In this document: piece by piece, positions 47,229 through 57,197 of the stretch
Position numbering within the stretch: position 1 is the first letter of the stretch
How the letters are laid out: each line of letters opens with the position of its first letter
DNA from: an uncultured Erysipelotrichaceae bacterium
Lineage (GTDB): Bacteria > Bacillota_I > Bacilli_A > RFN20 > CAG-826
Assembly: GCA_900314865.1 (NCBI GenBank)
Contig: OMWW01000001.1
Location: forward strand, 65,457 to 129,456
Reading direction: 5' to 3'
DNA: 64,000 bases
The notes under the pieces: generated by a model
Databases searched by the model: none
Told to the model about the DNA's origin: nothing
Seen by the model: the letters and a program-made list of their open reading frames with translations, nothing else
Program-made: the position numbers and the translations under genes

Positions 47229-47901
47229 TTTTGTATTCTAAATAATAACCTTGATATCTGATGGATTTAATCTTTACTTTTGATTTAATGGTTTCTAGTT
47301 TCTTTCTTAAATAAGAAATAAAGACCCACACATTTTCACTTGTGGAGTAAGCATCAATATCCCACGCATTTTTCGCTATTGTGTCTAATGAAACAATATT
47401 GGATCCACTTTTAATGAGCATAGTCATGATTTGTAATTCCTTATTCATTAAAGCGACTTTGTTTTCCCCACAATATAAAGTAGATTCATTAAGGTTTAAC
47501 ACTAAATCGCCAAATTCAGCGTTGTTTTCTTCTTTATATGTATGATTACGTCTAAGAAGCGCGCGAATTCTCGCTAAAAGTTCTTCTACCACGAATGGTT
47601 TAGAGACATAATCATCCGCTCCCATATTTAAGCCATTGATTTTATCAATAGTGGTGGTTTTAGCTGTGAGCATGATAATAGGTGTTTGAATTCCATATTC
47701 TCTCGCCCACTTTAAAACGTCTAAACCATTTCTTTTTGGAAGCATGATATCTAAGATGACACAGTCATATGTATATTCTTTTAAATAATCGACTGCTTCG
47801 TCACCATCAAAACAAGTATCTACGACGTAATTGTTACGCTTTAAGACAGTAGATAACGCCTTATTCAATTGAATTGAATCTTCTACAAGTAATAATTTCA
47901 T
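47221..47901 (-). CDS. OmpR-family response regulator
   Basis: 226 residues. The receiver domain has VEDS near residue 6-9, the phosphorylated Asp in CVILDIMLPKRNGLD, the LTAK motif and the conserved Lys in DYVSKPF. The C-terminal winged helix has SENVWVFISYLRKKLE and RYQGYYLE. TATAAA lies upstream, with no good Shine-Dalgarno. Forms an operon with the kinase and perhaps the lipoprotein at 45978. Confidence 0.95.
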   Translation of the reverse strand: MKLLLVEDSIQLNKALSTVLKRNNYVVDTCFDGDEAVDYLKEYTYDCVILDIMLPKRNGLDVLKWAREYGIQTPIIMLTAKTTTIDKINGLNMGADDYVSKPFVVEELLARIRALLRRNHTYKEENNAEFGDLVLNLNESTLYCGENKVALMNKELQIMTMLIKSGSNIVSLDTIAKNAWDIDAYSTSENVWVFISYLRKKLETIKSKVKIKSIRYQGYYLEYKND

Positions 47902-47940
47902 TGCTTTATTTAACCAAAACTAACTTTTATAAAACTTAAA

Positions 47941-49932
47941 TTAATTAAGTTCTGCTTTCATCTCTAGAATTATATCACGAAGTTCCGCTGCTTTTTCAAA
48001 GTCAAATTCTTTTGCAGCCTGTCTCATTTGTTTTTCTAATTCTTTAATCTTTGCGGTTAATTGTGACCTTGTTCCGTGTTTAGTTAGTTTAACCATCTCA
48101 CTAATTTCATCATCTGCATTATGAATAGGAGGTCTGATTTCTTTAATAATTGTTTTTGGAACAATGCCGTTTTCATCGTTATAAGCTTGTTGAATTGCGC
48201 GTCTACGGTTAGTTTCATTAATTGCGTTATTCATAGAGTCAGTCATCGTATCTGCATACATAATAACTTTACCTTCTGCGTTACGACTCGCTCTACCAAT
48301 AACCTGAATTAAACTTCTTGTAGAACGTAAGAAGCCTTCTTTATCAGCGTCAAGAATACTCACCAAAGACACTTCAGGAATATCTAAACCTTCACGAAGT
48401 AAGTTGATACCTACAAGTACATCGTATTTTCCTTTACGTAATTGATAAATAATTTCACTTCTCTCAAGAGTCTTGGTTTCGTGATGGAGATATACAACTT
48501 TTATCCCGCGTTCTTTTAAATATAATGTGAGATCTTCTGCCATCTTGACGGTTAAAGTAACAATCATCACTCTTTCATTCTTTTTAACTCTTTCTTTTAT
48601 CTCATAAAGAATGTCATCAATTTGTCCTCTTGTTGGTCTAACTTCTACACTTGGATCTATTAAACCAGTAGGTCTAATGATTTGCTCTGCAATTTTAGCA
48701 TCAGTGTGATTTAGTTCATAATCACCTGGAGTAGCGGAAGTGCAGATTGTTTGAGGCATGATTTTTTCAAACTCTTCAAAATTTAGTGGTCTATTATCTA
48801 ACGCACTTGGAAGACGGAATCCATATTCCACTAATGTTTCTTTTCTGCTTCTATCTCCGTTATACATCCCTCTTATTTGTGGAAGAGAAACATGCGACTC
48901 ATCAATAAACATCATGAAATCATCTGGGAAATAGTCAATTAAACAGAATGGCCTTTGGCCAGGTTTTCTTTTATCGATATGTCGTGAATAATTTTCAATA
49001 CCAGGACACATGCCAAATTCTTCCATGTTTTCCACATCTTGATTAGTTCTCATCTCTAATCTTTCAGCTTCTAAAAGCTTTCCTTCTTTACGGAAATAGT
49101 TTAAGCGTTCTTCGAGTTCAGCTTTTATAGTGATACAAGCTTCTTTGATTCTTTCTCTAGTTGAAGCATGATCATAAGCTGGGAAAATTGGGTATGTGTG
49201 GTATGAATGTTTGATTTCGCCTGTCAATAAATCAACTTCGTATATCTTTTCAATCTCGTCACCAAAAGTATCTAACCTTATAACCGTGTTATCAGTCATG
49301 TTAGCAGGGACAATTTCAATGATATCTCCTCTCACTCTAAAACTTCCTGGAGGAGTATCTAAGTTATTTCTTTTATATTGAGCGTCCACAAGTGCTTTGT
49401 AGAATTCTTGACGGTTGATCTCTTCACCAACACGGATTTCAAATACTAAGTTTCGATATTCATCTGGATCGGTTAAACCATAAATAGAGGCAACTGAAGC
49501 AACAACAATCGTATCTCTTCTTTCTAAAACAGAATTAATCGCACTTGTTCTTAACATTTCAATTTCATCATTCATCAAAGCGGTCTTATCAATGTAAGTA
49601 TCGCTTTTTGGGATGTAGGCTTCTGGTTGGTAGAAGTCGAAGTTTGAAACAAAATATTCCACTCGGTTATTTGGGAAAAGTTCTTTGAATTCGGAGTAGA
49701 GTTGACCCGCTAAAGTTTTATTATGAACAAGGACTAAAGTTGGTCTTTGGACACGTTCAATTATGTTAGCCATCGTAAAGGTTTTTCCGGTACCAGTCGC
49801 ACCTAAAAGAACTTGTAGTTTTTTGCCATTATTTAGGCCATCAACTAAGTCGCTAATCGCCTTAGGTTGGTCGCCTGTTGGCTTAAACTTTGAAACAATC
49901 TCAAATTTATGCGAATTATCAATGTTTTTCAT
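47941..49932 (-). CDS. uvrB: Excinuclease ABC subunit B
   Basis: Damage-verification helicase of nucleotide excision repair. 663 residues. Walker [16 protein letters not shown], the beta-hairpin YYQPEAYIP region, DESH box [29 protein letters not shown], and a C-terminal UVR domain (residues 625-660) with [11 protein letters not shown]. uvrA is not next to it. An AT-rich hairpin, AACTTAA/TTAAGTT, overlaps its stop and may end transcription. Confidence 0.98.
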   Translation of the reverse strand: MKNIDNSHKFEIVSKFKPTGDQPKAISDLVDGLNNGKKLQVLLGATGTGKTFTMANIIERVQRPTLVLVHNKTLAGQLYSEFKELFPNNRVEYFVSNFDFYQPEAYIPKSDTYIDKTALMNDEIEMLRTSAINSVLERRDTIVVASVASIYGLTDPDEYRNLVFEIRVGEEINRQEFYKALVDAQYKRNNLDTPPGSFRVRGDIIEIVPANMTDNTVIRLDTFGDEIEKIYEVDLLTGEIKHSYHTYPIFPAYDHASTRERIKEACITIKAELEERLNYFRKEGKLLEAERLEMRTNQDVENMEEFGMCPGIENYSRHIDKRKPGQRPFCLIDYFPDDFMMFIDESHVSLPQIRGMYNGDRSRKETLVEYGFRLPSALDNRPLNFEEFEKIMPQTICTSATPGDYELNHTDAKIAEQIIRPTGLIDPSVEVRPTRGQIDDILYEIKERVKKNERVMIVTLTVKMAEDLTLYLKERGIKVVYLHHETKTLERSEIIYQLRKGKYDVLVGINLLREGLDIPEVSLVSILDADKEGFLRSTRSLIQVIGRASRNAEGKVIMYADTMTDSMNNAINETNRRRAIQQAYNDENGIVPKTIIKEIRPPIHNADDEISEMVKLTKHGTRSQLTAKIKELEKQMRQAAKEFDFEKAAELRDIILEMKAELN

Positions 49933-49941
49933 GCAAAAAGC

Positions 49942-50910
49942 CTATTTTTTCTTAATTTTGATAGATTTTTTATTACTTTTGAAGCCTTCTCCATAGACGG
50001 CATTGGTCTGTGTAAATGTGACGAAAGCACGTGGATCAACGACCGCGATGTAGTCTCTTAATTTTTCGTATTGAGTCTTATTGAAAACCACTCGAAGGAT
50101 AATTCTTTCATCACCCTTATATCCGCCTTCAGCGTGGATAATAGTAGTTCCTCTATCAAGTTCTGTTTGAGCGAACTCATTAATCTCTTTCCACTTCTCG
50201 GAAATGATATCAACTTGATAGCTTGACTGGTTACGAATATAAACAACTTCTATTAAAATCGCACTAACGAAACATGATAGGATGCCACATAATGCAGGAA
50301 CCCACATTCTCATAGCGATCATACCAATGATAATGATAATTGCGTCAATGATAAAAGAAGATATGGATTCTTTAATTCTAAAATATTTGTTGAGTAAGAC
50401 TTGTAAGACATCTACACCTCCGGTAGAACCACCACCCAAGAACGTTAATGCTACTCCGCCTCCAACAAAAACACCACCAAAGATACCACAGAGCATGTAG
50501 TTACCAACTTGCGCGTCTGTGTACACCATTTGGAACTCTGTTCCATTGATTAAAACTTTATTGATAGATGAGATACCAGCAAATTGTTCTGCTAAAGAAT
50601 TGAATACTTCTATACGAGCAAATAAGAATGTTGCTCCAATATATACAAGGGAAGAAAGTAGTGTCTTAATAGCGAAATCTTTTCCGATTAATAACAAACC
50701 TAGCAACCAAAAGAAGATTGTTAACGCTGCGACGAGATAATCATAAATAGGGACAGAAACAAAGTGTTGAATGATAATTGCAATGCCTGAAATACCACCA
50801 GCGACTAATTCAGCTTTTGAAAAGAAGACGACTGCACCAAAGGCTAATAAAACTGTTCCTAATACCACTAATATGTAATTAATGATTTGTTTGTAAACTT
50901 TTTTAGGCAT
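49942..50910 (-). CDS. YitT-family membrane protein
   Basis: 322 residues. Five or six membrane helices in the first 190 residues, with [17 protein letters not shown] and [13 protein letters not shown], then a C-terminal DUF2179 domain (about 225-310). Function of the family is unsettled. ATG 50910 has GGAGG 9 bases upstream and overlaps the prfB end by 8 bases; the longer frame to 50964 has no ribosome site. Confidence 0.92.
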   Translation of the reverse strand: MPKKVYKQIINYILVVLGTVLLAFGAVVFFSKAELVAGGISGIAIIIQHFVSVPIYDYLVAALTIFFWLLGLLLIGKDFAIKTLLSSLVYIGATFLFARIEVFNSLAEQFAGISSINKVLINGTEFQMVYTDAQVGNYMLCGIFGGVFVGGGVALTFLGGGSTGGVDVLQVLLNKYFRIKESISSFIIDAIIIIIGMIAMRMWVPALCGILSCFVSAILIEVVYIRNQSSYQVDIISEKWKEINEFAQTELDRGTTIIHAEGGYKGDERIILRVVFNKTQYEKLRDYIAVVDPRAFVTFTQTNAVYGEGFKSNKKSIKIKKK

Positions 50911-52007
50911 TGTTTTTGGCCTCCATTTGTAAATAAGCATATAAGAAGTTATCAATTCCACCATTCATAACCGCGTTGACATCAACTTCTTCATAGTTTG
51001 TTCTATTATCTTTAACTAATGTATATGGGCAGAATACATAAGAGCGGATTTGTGATCCCCATTCAATATTTTTCTTTTCTCCAACAATGGAGTTAAGTTC
51101 GTTATTTCTCTTCTCAACTTCTAACAAATAAAGTTTGCTTTTAAGCATTGTCATAGCGAGCTCTTTATTAGATAATTGGCTTCTTTCAACTTGGCAAGAA
51201 ACGACAATACCAGTAGGAAGGTGTGTAATTCTAACCGCGGTTTCAACTTTATTGACGTTTTGTCCGCCTGCGCCTCCGCTTCGATAGGTATCAACTTTTA
51301 AATCAGAATCGTTAATTTCAATATTAATTGAGTTATCAACAAATTCAGGAATAACGTTAACAGATGCAAAAGATGTATGTCTTCTTTTATTCGCATCAAA
51401 AGGAGAAATTCTTACTAAACGGTGAACTCCCTTTTCACTTTTAAGTAGTCCATAGGCATGTTTACCTGAGATTTTAATGGTAACAGATTTAATACCGGCT
51501 TCTTCACCAGGCTCAAAAGAGATGAGCTGCATCTTAAATTTATGTGCTTCTGCATATAAAACATACATACGATAAAGCATATCCGCCCAGTCTTGGGCTT
51601 CTGTTCCACCTGCGCCTGGATGGATTTCTAGGATGGCGTTTAAATTATCAAATTCACCATTAAAGAGTCTTTCAACTTCAAACTCATTAACAAGCGATTT
51701 CAATTCTTCGAAAGATTCATTTAGTGATTCTAATAAAGAATCATCACCCATTTCTAAAAGCTCTTCTAAATCTTTAAGATTGCTTTGAAGAGTGTTGTAT
51801 TTTTCAAACGCTCCACGCTTGGAGTTTAATGCATTAATTACTTCTAAAGCAGACTTTTGATCATTCCAAAAATCTTCTTTTTCACTTTTAGCTTGTAGTT
51901 CCTTAATCTCGTTTTCTAACTTAACGAGGTCAAAGAGAAGACCCGAGTTGACGGATTCTCTCGCCAACAGCACCCAGTTCTTGTCTTAAGTTAACAAGGT
52001 CTTTCAT
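50903..52007 (-). CDS. prfB: Peptide chain release factor 2, with programmed +1 frameshift
   Basis: Terminates translation at TGA and TAA. Translation starts at ATG 52007 (1 base overlap with the secA stop, TAATG; AAGAGA upstream) and reads 25 codons to CTT-TGA at 51935-51930; a +1 shift skips the T at 51932 and continues as GAC to the stop at 50903, giving 367 residues, the normal length. GGQ is in [18 protein letters not shown]; the tripeptide region reads [14 protein letters not shown] (SPF, RF2 type). secA-prfB-yitT-uvrB form one tight minus-strand run. RF2 confirms that TGA is a stop codon here. Confidence 0.97.
51929..51935 (-). promoter_or_regulatory. prfB frameshift site
   Basis: CTT TGA C on the minus strand, the conserved RF2 autoregulatory slip site. 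The upstream stimulator is CTCGGG, whose GGG ends 6 bases before CTT, farther than in E. coli, where AGGGGG ends 3 bases before. Confidence 0.93.
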
Positions 52008-54406
52008 TATTTTGTCTCTTCTTTCTTTGGCTCTGCTTGAGCGTCGACTACAGTTGTTTCTTTAGGAGCCTCTTCGACTGGTTTCTTTTCAATCTTTACA
52101 TTGAGTAAGTTTAAAACCGCATCAACACTAGCGACGTCTAAACACTCTCTAAACATTTTATAGCCTTCGTTAACATAGTCTTGAAGTGGGTTGATGTTTG
52201 CATAACTTCTGAGGTGAATACCTTCACGAAGTCTTGCCATTGCATCAATATGTTTGGTCCAGTTTTGGTCAATACAACGTAAGACAAAGTTTCTTTCTAC
52301 TTGTCCTTGTAATTCTTCTGGCCAATCTTTTCTTCTTTCCACATAGCGGTCATATAAAACTTCACCTAAATCTGGTCCAACATCATCAACATATGATTCA
52401 TCATATAAGGATGCTTTTAAGGAACCAGCAGGTAAAAATCTTGGTTCGACTTCTTTGACTAATAAGTCACCAGAAATAACCTTATCTGTATTTCCTTCAG
52501 GAACAGCTTTATTTGCAAGGAACATACCTGTTGTTCTAAAGATATCATCAACGATATCAGTAATATCTTTACCTTCGATGATTCTGTCACGTTTGTCATA
52601 GACAATTTGACGTTGTTTTGCTAAAACGTCATCGTAATCAAGTAAGGATTTACGGGTATCAAAGTTTTGTCCTTCAATTCTCTTTTGTGCACTAGTGATT
52701 ACATTAGTAACCATTTTTGCTTCAAGAGCTTCATCTCCAAAGTTCTTTTCAATGAACTTACGCATGTTGTCAGCAGCGAATCTCACTAAGAGTTCATCAT
52801 CAAAGGAAACATAGAATCTTGAGAATCCTGGGTCACCTTGACGACCAGAACGACCTCTTAATTGATTATCGATACGTCTAGATTCGTGTCTTTCAGTACC
52901 AAAAACACATAAGCCACCTAAAGCACGGACTTCATCATCAATTTTAATATCGGTACCACGGCCCGCCATATTTGTAGCAAGGGTAATTGCGCCTTTCTTA
53001 CCAGCGTCTTTAATGATTTCTGCTTCTCTAGCGTGGTTCTTCGCGTTTAACATTTCGTGAGGGAGTCCAGCTTCAGTCAATAACTTGCTAACTTCTTCGG
53101 AAGACTCAACAGAAACCGTGCCAATTAAGATTGGTTGACCCTTTTCGTGTCTTTCTTTTACTTCCTTAATTAAGGCTGCAAGTTTTGGTCCTTTATGTGC
53201 ATAGACATAATCAAGAGCGTCAATACGAATAACAGGTCTATTGGTTGGAACACAAACAACACGCATGTTGTAGATTTTTCTAAATTCTTCTTCTTCAGTT
53301 TTTGCAGTACCAGTCATACCTGCCATCTTCTTATATAGACGGAAGAAGTTTTGATAGGTAATGGTCGCCATGGTGATGGTTTCTTGTTTAATTTCCACAT
53401 TTTCTTTAGCTTGGACAGCTTGATGTAAACCATCAGACCATTCTCTTCCTGGTAAAACACGGCCAGTGAATTGGTCAATAATTTGAATTTGTCCTTCTTG
53501 ATCCACTAAATAGTCAACGTCTCTAGCCATAATATAGTTCGCTCTTAAAGCGTTATGGATTCTATGGACGAGATCAGCATATTGAGGATCATAAAGGTTT
53601 TTAATACCGAACATTTGATCCGCTTTCGCGTTACCAGAATCAGTTAGGTTAACTGTTTTATCTTTAACGTCGATTTCATAATCAACATTTTTTCTAAGTG
53701 CTTTAACAAATCTATCCGCAACAGTGTATTGGGAGGCACTCGCTCTAGCACCACCAGAAATAATAAGTGGTGTACGAGATTCATCAATTAAGATGGAGTC
53801 AGCTTCGTCAACGATACAGAACTCAAGTCCTCTTAAAACACGATTCGCCATTGAGTTAGCCATGTTATCTCTAAGATAATCGAAACCTAATTCAGAGTTA
53901 GTGGTGTAAGTAATATCGCATAAGTAAGCTTCTTTTTTCTCGCTTGTGGTCTTTGCTCTAAGGTTAACACCGACAGTTAAACCTAAGAATCTATAGATTT
54001 GGCCCATCCAGTTGGCGTCACGTTCACTTAAGTATTCGTTAACGGTAACGACGTGGACACCTTTACCTGCTAAGGCGTTAAGATAAACCGCCATAGTGGC
54101 TGTTAAGGTTTTACCTTCACCAGTTTTCATTTCGGCAACATCGCCAGCGTGTAACGCTAATGAACCGATAATTTGTACTTTATAAGGGAATTCACCGATG
54201 GTTCTACGAGCAGCTTCTCTTGCAACTGCAAAAGCTTCTACTTTAATGTCATCAAGTTTCTTTCCATTTCTTAATTGTTCTTTGAAATAATCGGTCTTCG
54301 CCCTTAATTCATCATCACTAAGAGATTTCATTGTTTCTTCAAGCGCGATGACTTTATCAGCGATACGAGCATATCTTTTAATTGCTATCTTATCGAATAA
54401 ACCCAT
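52007..54406 (-). CDS. secA: Preprotein translocase ATPase SecA
   Basis: Motor that pushes unfolded proteins through SecYEG. 799 residues. MKTGEGKTLTATM is Walker A, VDEADSILIDESRTPLIISG the DEAD region, TNMAGRGTDI and RRIDNQLRGRSGRQGDPG helicase motifs IV-VI. The C-terminus is short and charged and lacks the usual zinc-binding CxCxxxxxxxCH tail. GGAGG before the ATG. Upstream, a hairpin at 54477 overlaps the probable -35. Confidence 0.98.
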   Translation of the reverse strand: MGLFDKIAIKRYARIADKVIALEETMKSLSDDELRAKTDYFKEQLRNGKKLDDIKVEAFAVAREAARRTIGEFPYKVQIIGSLALHAGDVAEMKTGEGKTLTATMAVYLNALAGKGVHVVTVNEYLSERDANWMGQIYRFLGLTVGVNLRAKTTSEKKEAYLCDITYTTNSELGFDYLRDNMANSMANRVLRGLEFCIVDEADSILIDESRTPLIISGGARASASQYTVADRFVKALRKNVDYEIDVKDKTVNLTDSGNAKADQMFGIKNLYDPQYADLVHRIHNALRANYIMARDVDYLVDQEGQIQIIDQFTGRVLPGREWSDGLHQAVQAKENVEIKQETITMATITYQNFFRLYKKMAGMTGTAKTEEEEFRKIYNMRVVCVPTNRPVIRIDALDYVYAHKGPKLAALIKEVKERHEKGQPILIGTVSVESSEEVSKLLTEAGLPHEMLNAKNHAREAEIIKDAGKKGAITLATNMAGRGTDIKIDDEVRALGGLCVFGTERHESRRIDNQLRGRSGRQGDPGFSRFYVSFDDELLVRFAADNMRKFIEKNFGDEALEAKMVTNVITSAQKRIEGQNFDTRKSLLDYDDVLAKQRQIVYDKRDRIIEGKDITDIVDDIFRTTGMFLANKAVPEGNTDKVISGDLLVKEVEPRFLPAGSLKASLYDESYVDDVGPDLGEVLYDRYVERRKDWPEELQGQVERNFVLRCIDQNWTKHIDAMARLREGIHLRSYANINPLQDYVNEGYKMFRECLDVASVDAVLNLLNVKIEKKPVEEAPKETTVVDAQAEPKKEETK

Positions 54407-54476
54407 TTAATATACCTCCGTTCTTTTTCTTAACTAAAAAGAATGTAATTGCGTTCGATAATAAATATATCATTTC

Positions 54477-54498
54477 TGTATTAGTTAAGGCTAATACA
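54477..54498. promoter_or_regulatory. Hairpin between comFC and secA
   Basis: TGTATTAG (54477-54484), loop TTAAGG, CTAATACA (54491-54498): 8 perfect pairs. The T-run follows only on the plus strand, so for the minus-strand genes it is not a proper terminator; it overlaps TTAACT, a candidate -35 for secA. Confidence 0.5.
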
Positions 54499-54520
54499 TT
54501 TTGTTGAATATTAATCTTTT

Positions 54521-55168
54521 TCAATAGTTACTGCCTCTTTTATCTAAATCAATTGTTTTGGCAATCACTAAAACTTTGATCTTTTTTGGTTTTGCTGTTT
54601 TCACTAATTCGATTGCCTTAAACATCGTTGCTCCAGTGGTGTAAATATCGTCAACTAACAAGACTTTTTTGCCATAAAGAATTTCTTTGCTTTTAATTGT
54701 TAAATATTTTTCTATTTTTAACCTATCTTTACTTGTTTTGGATGATTGTTTTTCCCTTGTGTGTTTCTCTAACACATCTAACATTGGTAGTTTTAGTGTT
54801 GAGCATATCTCTTTAACATGATTAAACCCTCTTTTTTGGTCTTCAATCTTATTAGAAGGGATAGGAATGACATAGTAATTTCTATATAACGTTTGTAAAT
54901 ATAAAAGGTATCTATGAAGGAACACATTTTTTAATTCAATATCATAGCAGCCTTTATATGTATAGATGAGTTTTTTGATCGTTTCATCGTATTCATAAAG
55001 TGACAAAGCATCAATGTTTCCAATTTTAAATTTAATGAACTTTGCTTTAAGGGAATTTTGGCAGTTTTGACATAACAAAATCTTATTTGAAAAGAGATGA
55101 AAAAATGAGATGTCATTGATCTTTGAAAAGCATATCTTGCAGTACTCTATTGTTTCGTATAATTTCAT
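54521..55168 (-). CDS. comFC: Competence-type phosphoribosyltransferase ComFC
   Basis: 215 residues. N-terminal zinc ribbon with CKIC (residues 10-13) and CQNC (33-36), then a phosphoribosyltransferase-like domain with KGCYDIE, RGFNHVKEI and the PRPP loop VLLVDDIYTTGATM. Acts with ComFA in DNA uptake. Starting at ATG 55168 keeps the zinc ribbon and makes it overlap comFA by 56 bases. In Bacillus, hpf/raiA would lie between this and secA; it is absent here. Confidence 0.92.
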   Translation of the reverse strand: MKLYETIEYCKICFSKINDISFFHLFSNKILLCQNCQNSLKAKFIKFKIGNIDALSLYEYDETIKKLIYTYKGCYDIELKNVFLHRYLLYLQTLYRNYYVIPIPSNKIEDQKRGFNHVKEICSTLKLPMLDVLEKHTREKQSSKTSKDRLKIEKYLTIKSKEILYGKKVLLVDDIYTTGATMFKAIELVKTAKPKKIKVLVIAKTIDLDKRGSNY

Positions 55169-56288
55169 CTCTTGCCTCCTTCATGTCTTGTGTAATTTTA
55201 TTAGCTAAAAATATGACTTCTCCTTCAGGTGCAATTGCTTTTCTTCCAACCCTTCCTGATATTTGAATTAAGGTCCCAGAATCATATAAATTTTTATGAC
55301 TTTTGTAGATAATTACCTGCAAATTGGGCATTGTTATTCCTCTTTCTAAAACAGAGGTCGTTACTAAGTATAGATATATTTTCTTTCTAAATGCATCGAT
55401 AATTTCGTTTCTATTTTTCTTCTTTGAATGAACACAGTTTCCATCCTTAAAAAAGAGCTTTATCTTGCTAAACAAAGATTCACATTCTTCAATAGTGGGA
55501 GCAAATATAAATAGCTGTTTCATTTCACTTTTATATTTGCTTATCTTCTTTAATAAATATAAGAACAAATAAGGCGTCGGACCTTTGATAAACATAGGCA
55601 CTGGAAGTGGGTGTTTATGAAATCTGGTTTGTAGTTTTAATATATCTTTTCCTTCTTTTGAGAAATGATTAATTACATCTTTTGAAGGAGTAGCGCTCAT
55701 TAGAACATAATGTCCGTTTAGCGAATCAAAAAACATTGATTCTAGTATCTTGTTGCCTTTAAAGGGGAAAGCGTCTATCTCGTCTAAGATTATGAGATTG
55801 AAATAATGCTTATATCGATATAATTGATGTGTTGTAAGCATAATTATATCTCCAGTTTTTTCTTTTGTATGCCCTCCATATACAGAAATTACTTTATTTT
55901 TACTAAAAATATGTTTTAACCTATTTGATAATTCTATACATACGTCTTTTCTAGGCAAGGCAAATGCAACTTTTTCGCCACAATTCAATGCATATTGAAT
56001 GATTTGAAGAACAATCTCTGTTTTACCAGATCCACACACCGCAAAAACAAGACTATCAATTCCTTTCTTATAGTTTTCCACTAACTTTTTGGATAATTCC
56101 TTTTGTTCTGGCGATAGTTCATATTCAAGATGAATAGGTGCTTTTTTAGGATAAGACGGTTTATGTTCAACTTCCTCACCACGAAAAGAGATACATCTAC
56201 GGCAGTAAGGTTTGCCGTTCAGTATTCCAATTGAATGAATATCGGTGTTTCCACAAATTGGGCAAGTAAATGAATTACAATTTTCCAT
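55113..56288 (-). CDS. comFA: ComFA, DNA-uptake ATP-dependent helicase
   Basis: Cytoplasmic motor pulling transforming single-stranded DNA through ComEC. 391 residues. Zinc finger CPICGN / YCRRC (9-31), Walker A CGSGKTEIV, DEID box (LIILDEIDAFPF), MSATPS, and GRVGRK with the arginine finger. The ATG lies 14 bases inside the end of the 144-residue gene, and its 3' end overlaps comFC by 56 bases. A diverged copy of its first codons is at 57161-57093. Confidence 0.95.
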   Translation of the reverse strand: MENCNSFTCPICGNTDIHSIGILNGKPYCRRCISFRGEEVEHKPSYPKKAPIHLEYELSPEQKELSKKLVENYKKGIDSLVFAVCGSGKTEIVLQIIQYALNCGEKVAFALPRKDVCIELSNRLKHIFSKNKVISVYGGHTKEKTGDIIMLTTHQLYRYKHYFNLIILDEIDAFPFKGNKILESMFFDSLNGHYVLMSATPSKDVINHFSKEGKDILKLQTRFHKHPLPVPMFIKGPTPYLFLYLLKKISKYKSEMKQLFIFAPTIEECESLFSKIKLFFKDGNCVHSKKKNRNEIIDAFRKKIYLYLVTTSVLERGITMPNLQVIIYKSHKNLYDSGTLIQISGRVGRKAIAPEGEVIFLANKITQDMKEARDEIIRNNRVLQDMLFKDQ

Positions 56289-56709
56289 TTTTCTTGCCTT
56301 TCTTTTTTCTTTTTGGTTTAATTCTTTTAGATGATGAGTGACTCTTATGAGTTAAAGTCTTGGACTTTCCATCATCAATGCTGGTTGTTACATTATTCGT
56401 GCCAATAGGTTGCGATCCGCCAGCTTTTTTTATTAATAAATCATTGGCGTCGACTCCTGGTTTTAATTCAAGTTCAAACAGGCTAAAACGTCCTTTTTTG
56501 TCTTTTTCTTCTCTTTTAACAATATATGTAGCTTGGTCTCCTCCTTTAACTAAAGGGTTGTCAATTTTAATATTGTTTCTTCCTTCTGATGTTTTTGAGT
56601 GGGTGACTCTATGGAACACATACGCATTACCATCTTCGTCAACAATATATGCTGGATGTCCATTCTTGAAATATATTCTAAAGTGCTTTTTGAATTTCTT
56701 ATTCTTCAT
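56275..56709 (-). CDS. Conserved-looking basic protein, 144 residues, unrecognised
   Basis: Start FKKHFRIYFKNGHPAYIVDE, a middle RFSLFELELKPGVDAN, then a Gly/Ser/Thr-rich linker and a very basic tail (KRIKPKRKKKGKK). It could bind nucleic acid through the tail. A decayed homolog of its middle lies at 57450-57322, so the gene type is locally duplicated. It overlaps comFA by 14 bases, so translation is coupled. I know no family name for it. Confidence 0.7.
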   Translation of the reverse strand: MKNKKFKKHFRIYFKNGHPAYIVDEDGNAYVFHRVTHSKTSEGRNNIKIDNPLVKGGDQATYIVKREEKDKKGRFSLFELELKPGVDANDLLIKKAGGSQPIGTNNVTTSIDDGKSKTLTHKSHSSSKRIKPKRKKKGKKNGKL

Positions 56710-56740
56710 GTTTTTTCTTCTTTTCTATGTTGCGGATATC

Positions 56741-57064
56741 TTATCTTTGGGGAACCACATTATTACTCCAACTAATTTGTCTCGACAGTGCTGAGACAAT
56801 TACATTGTCTCTATATTCTTCATAAAACTGGACCATCCTATATAATCCTGCTCTGTTAAAACCTTTTAAATTTGGATACGCTTTCATAAGATTGTTTGAA
56901 ATCGATTCAATAGTTTTTGAACCCCATTTTTCTGCTTTAATCTTTGTGGATAAGTATTTACCAATCTCAAAATACATCCCTACCAACTCTTCATTAATTT
57001 TTCGATATGTCTTATCTCTATGCGACTGAATGATTGCTATGAGTTCATTTATTTCTTTTTCCAT
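56741..57064 (-). pseudogene. Truncated DUF1016-type (PDDEXK nuclease) N-terminal fragment
   Basis: 107 residues resembling the N-terminal domain of DUF1016/YhcG nucleases: EINELIAIIQSHRDKTYRKI, MYFEIGKYLS, WGSKTIESISNNL, NLKGFNRAGLYRMVQFYEEY, ending ALSRQISWSNN. Full-length proteins have about 330-380 residues; the nuclease domain is missing, and after VVPQR comes a stop. Such genes travel with restriction-type and mobile islands. Lies inside the duplicated comFA area. Confidence 0.8.
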
Positions 57065-57092
57065 AAATATTTTTTCCTTTCCGCTATGCTTT

Positions 57093-57161
57093 TCATGTAT
57101 TTAGGGATCCAATTGAGCGAACATCTGTATTGCCACAAATTGGACATTTATAAGATTCCAT
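57093..57161 (-). pseudogene. Diverged remnant of a second comFA 5' end
   Basis: ATG 57161 to TGA 57093 encodes 22 residues whose core CPICGNTDVRSIGSLN matches CPICGNTDIHSIGILN of intact ComFA, including the zinc-finger Cys pair, then stops. Third positions and several codons differ, so the copy is not recent. Confidence 0.8.
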
Positions 57162-57162
57162 A

Positions 57163-57191
57163 TTGTTTTATCTCCATTGGTTTGCTTTAAT
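57163..57191 (+). promoter_or_regulatory. Possible promoter of the 57198 RNA candidate
   Basis: TTGTTT (57163-57168), a 17-base spacer and TTTAAT (57186-57191) on the plus strand. Confidence 0.4.
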
Positions 57192-57197
57192 GTATGT

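Noticed and set aside
50903-51973. prfB as a plain gene starting at 51973
   Set aside because: That start would lie in the frame downstream of the slip site without a ribosome site; the normal N-terminus is encoded from 52007 in the other frame.
56360-56794. 144-codon open frame on the plus strand opposite the 56709-56275 gene
   Set aside because: Mirror of the basic gene and the DUF1016 fragment; the minus-strand reading has homology to the 57450 remnant, the plus-strand one has none.
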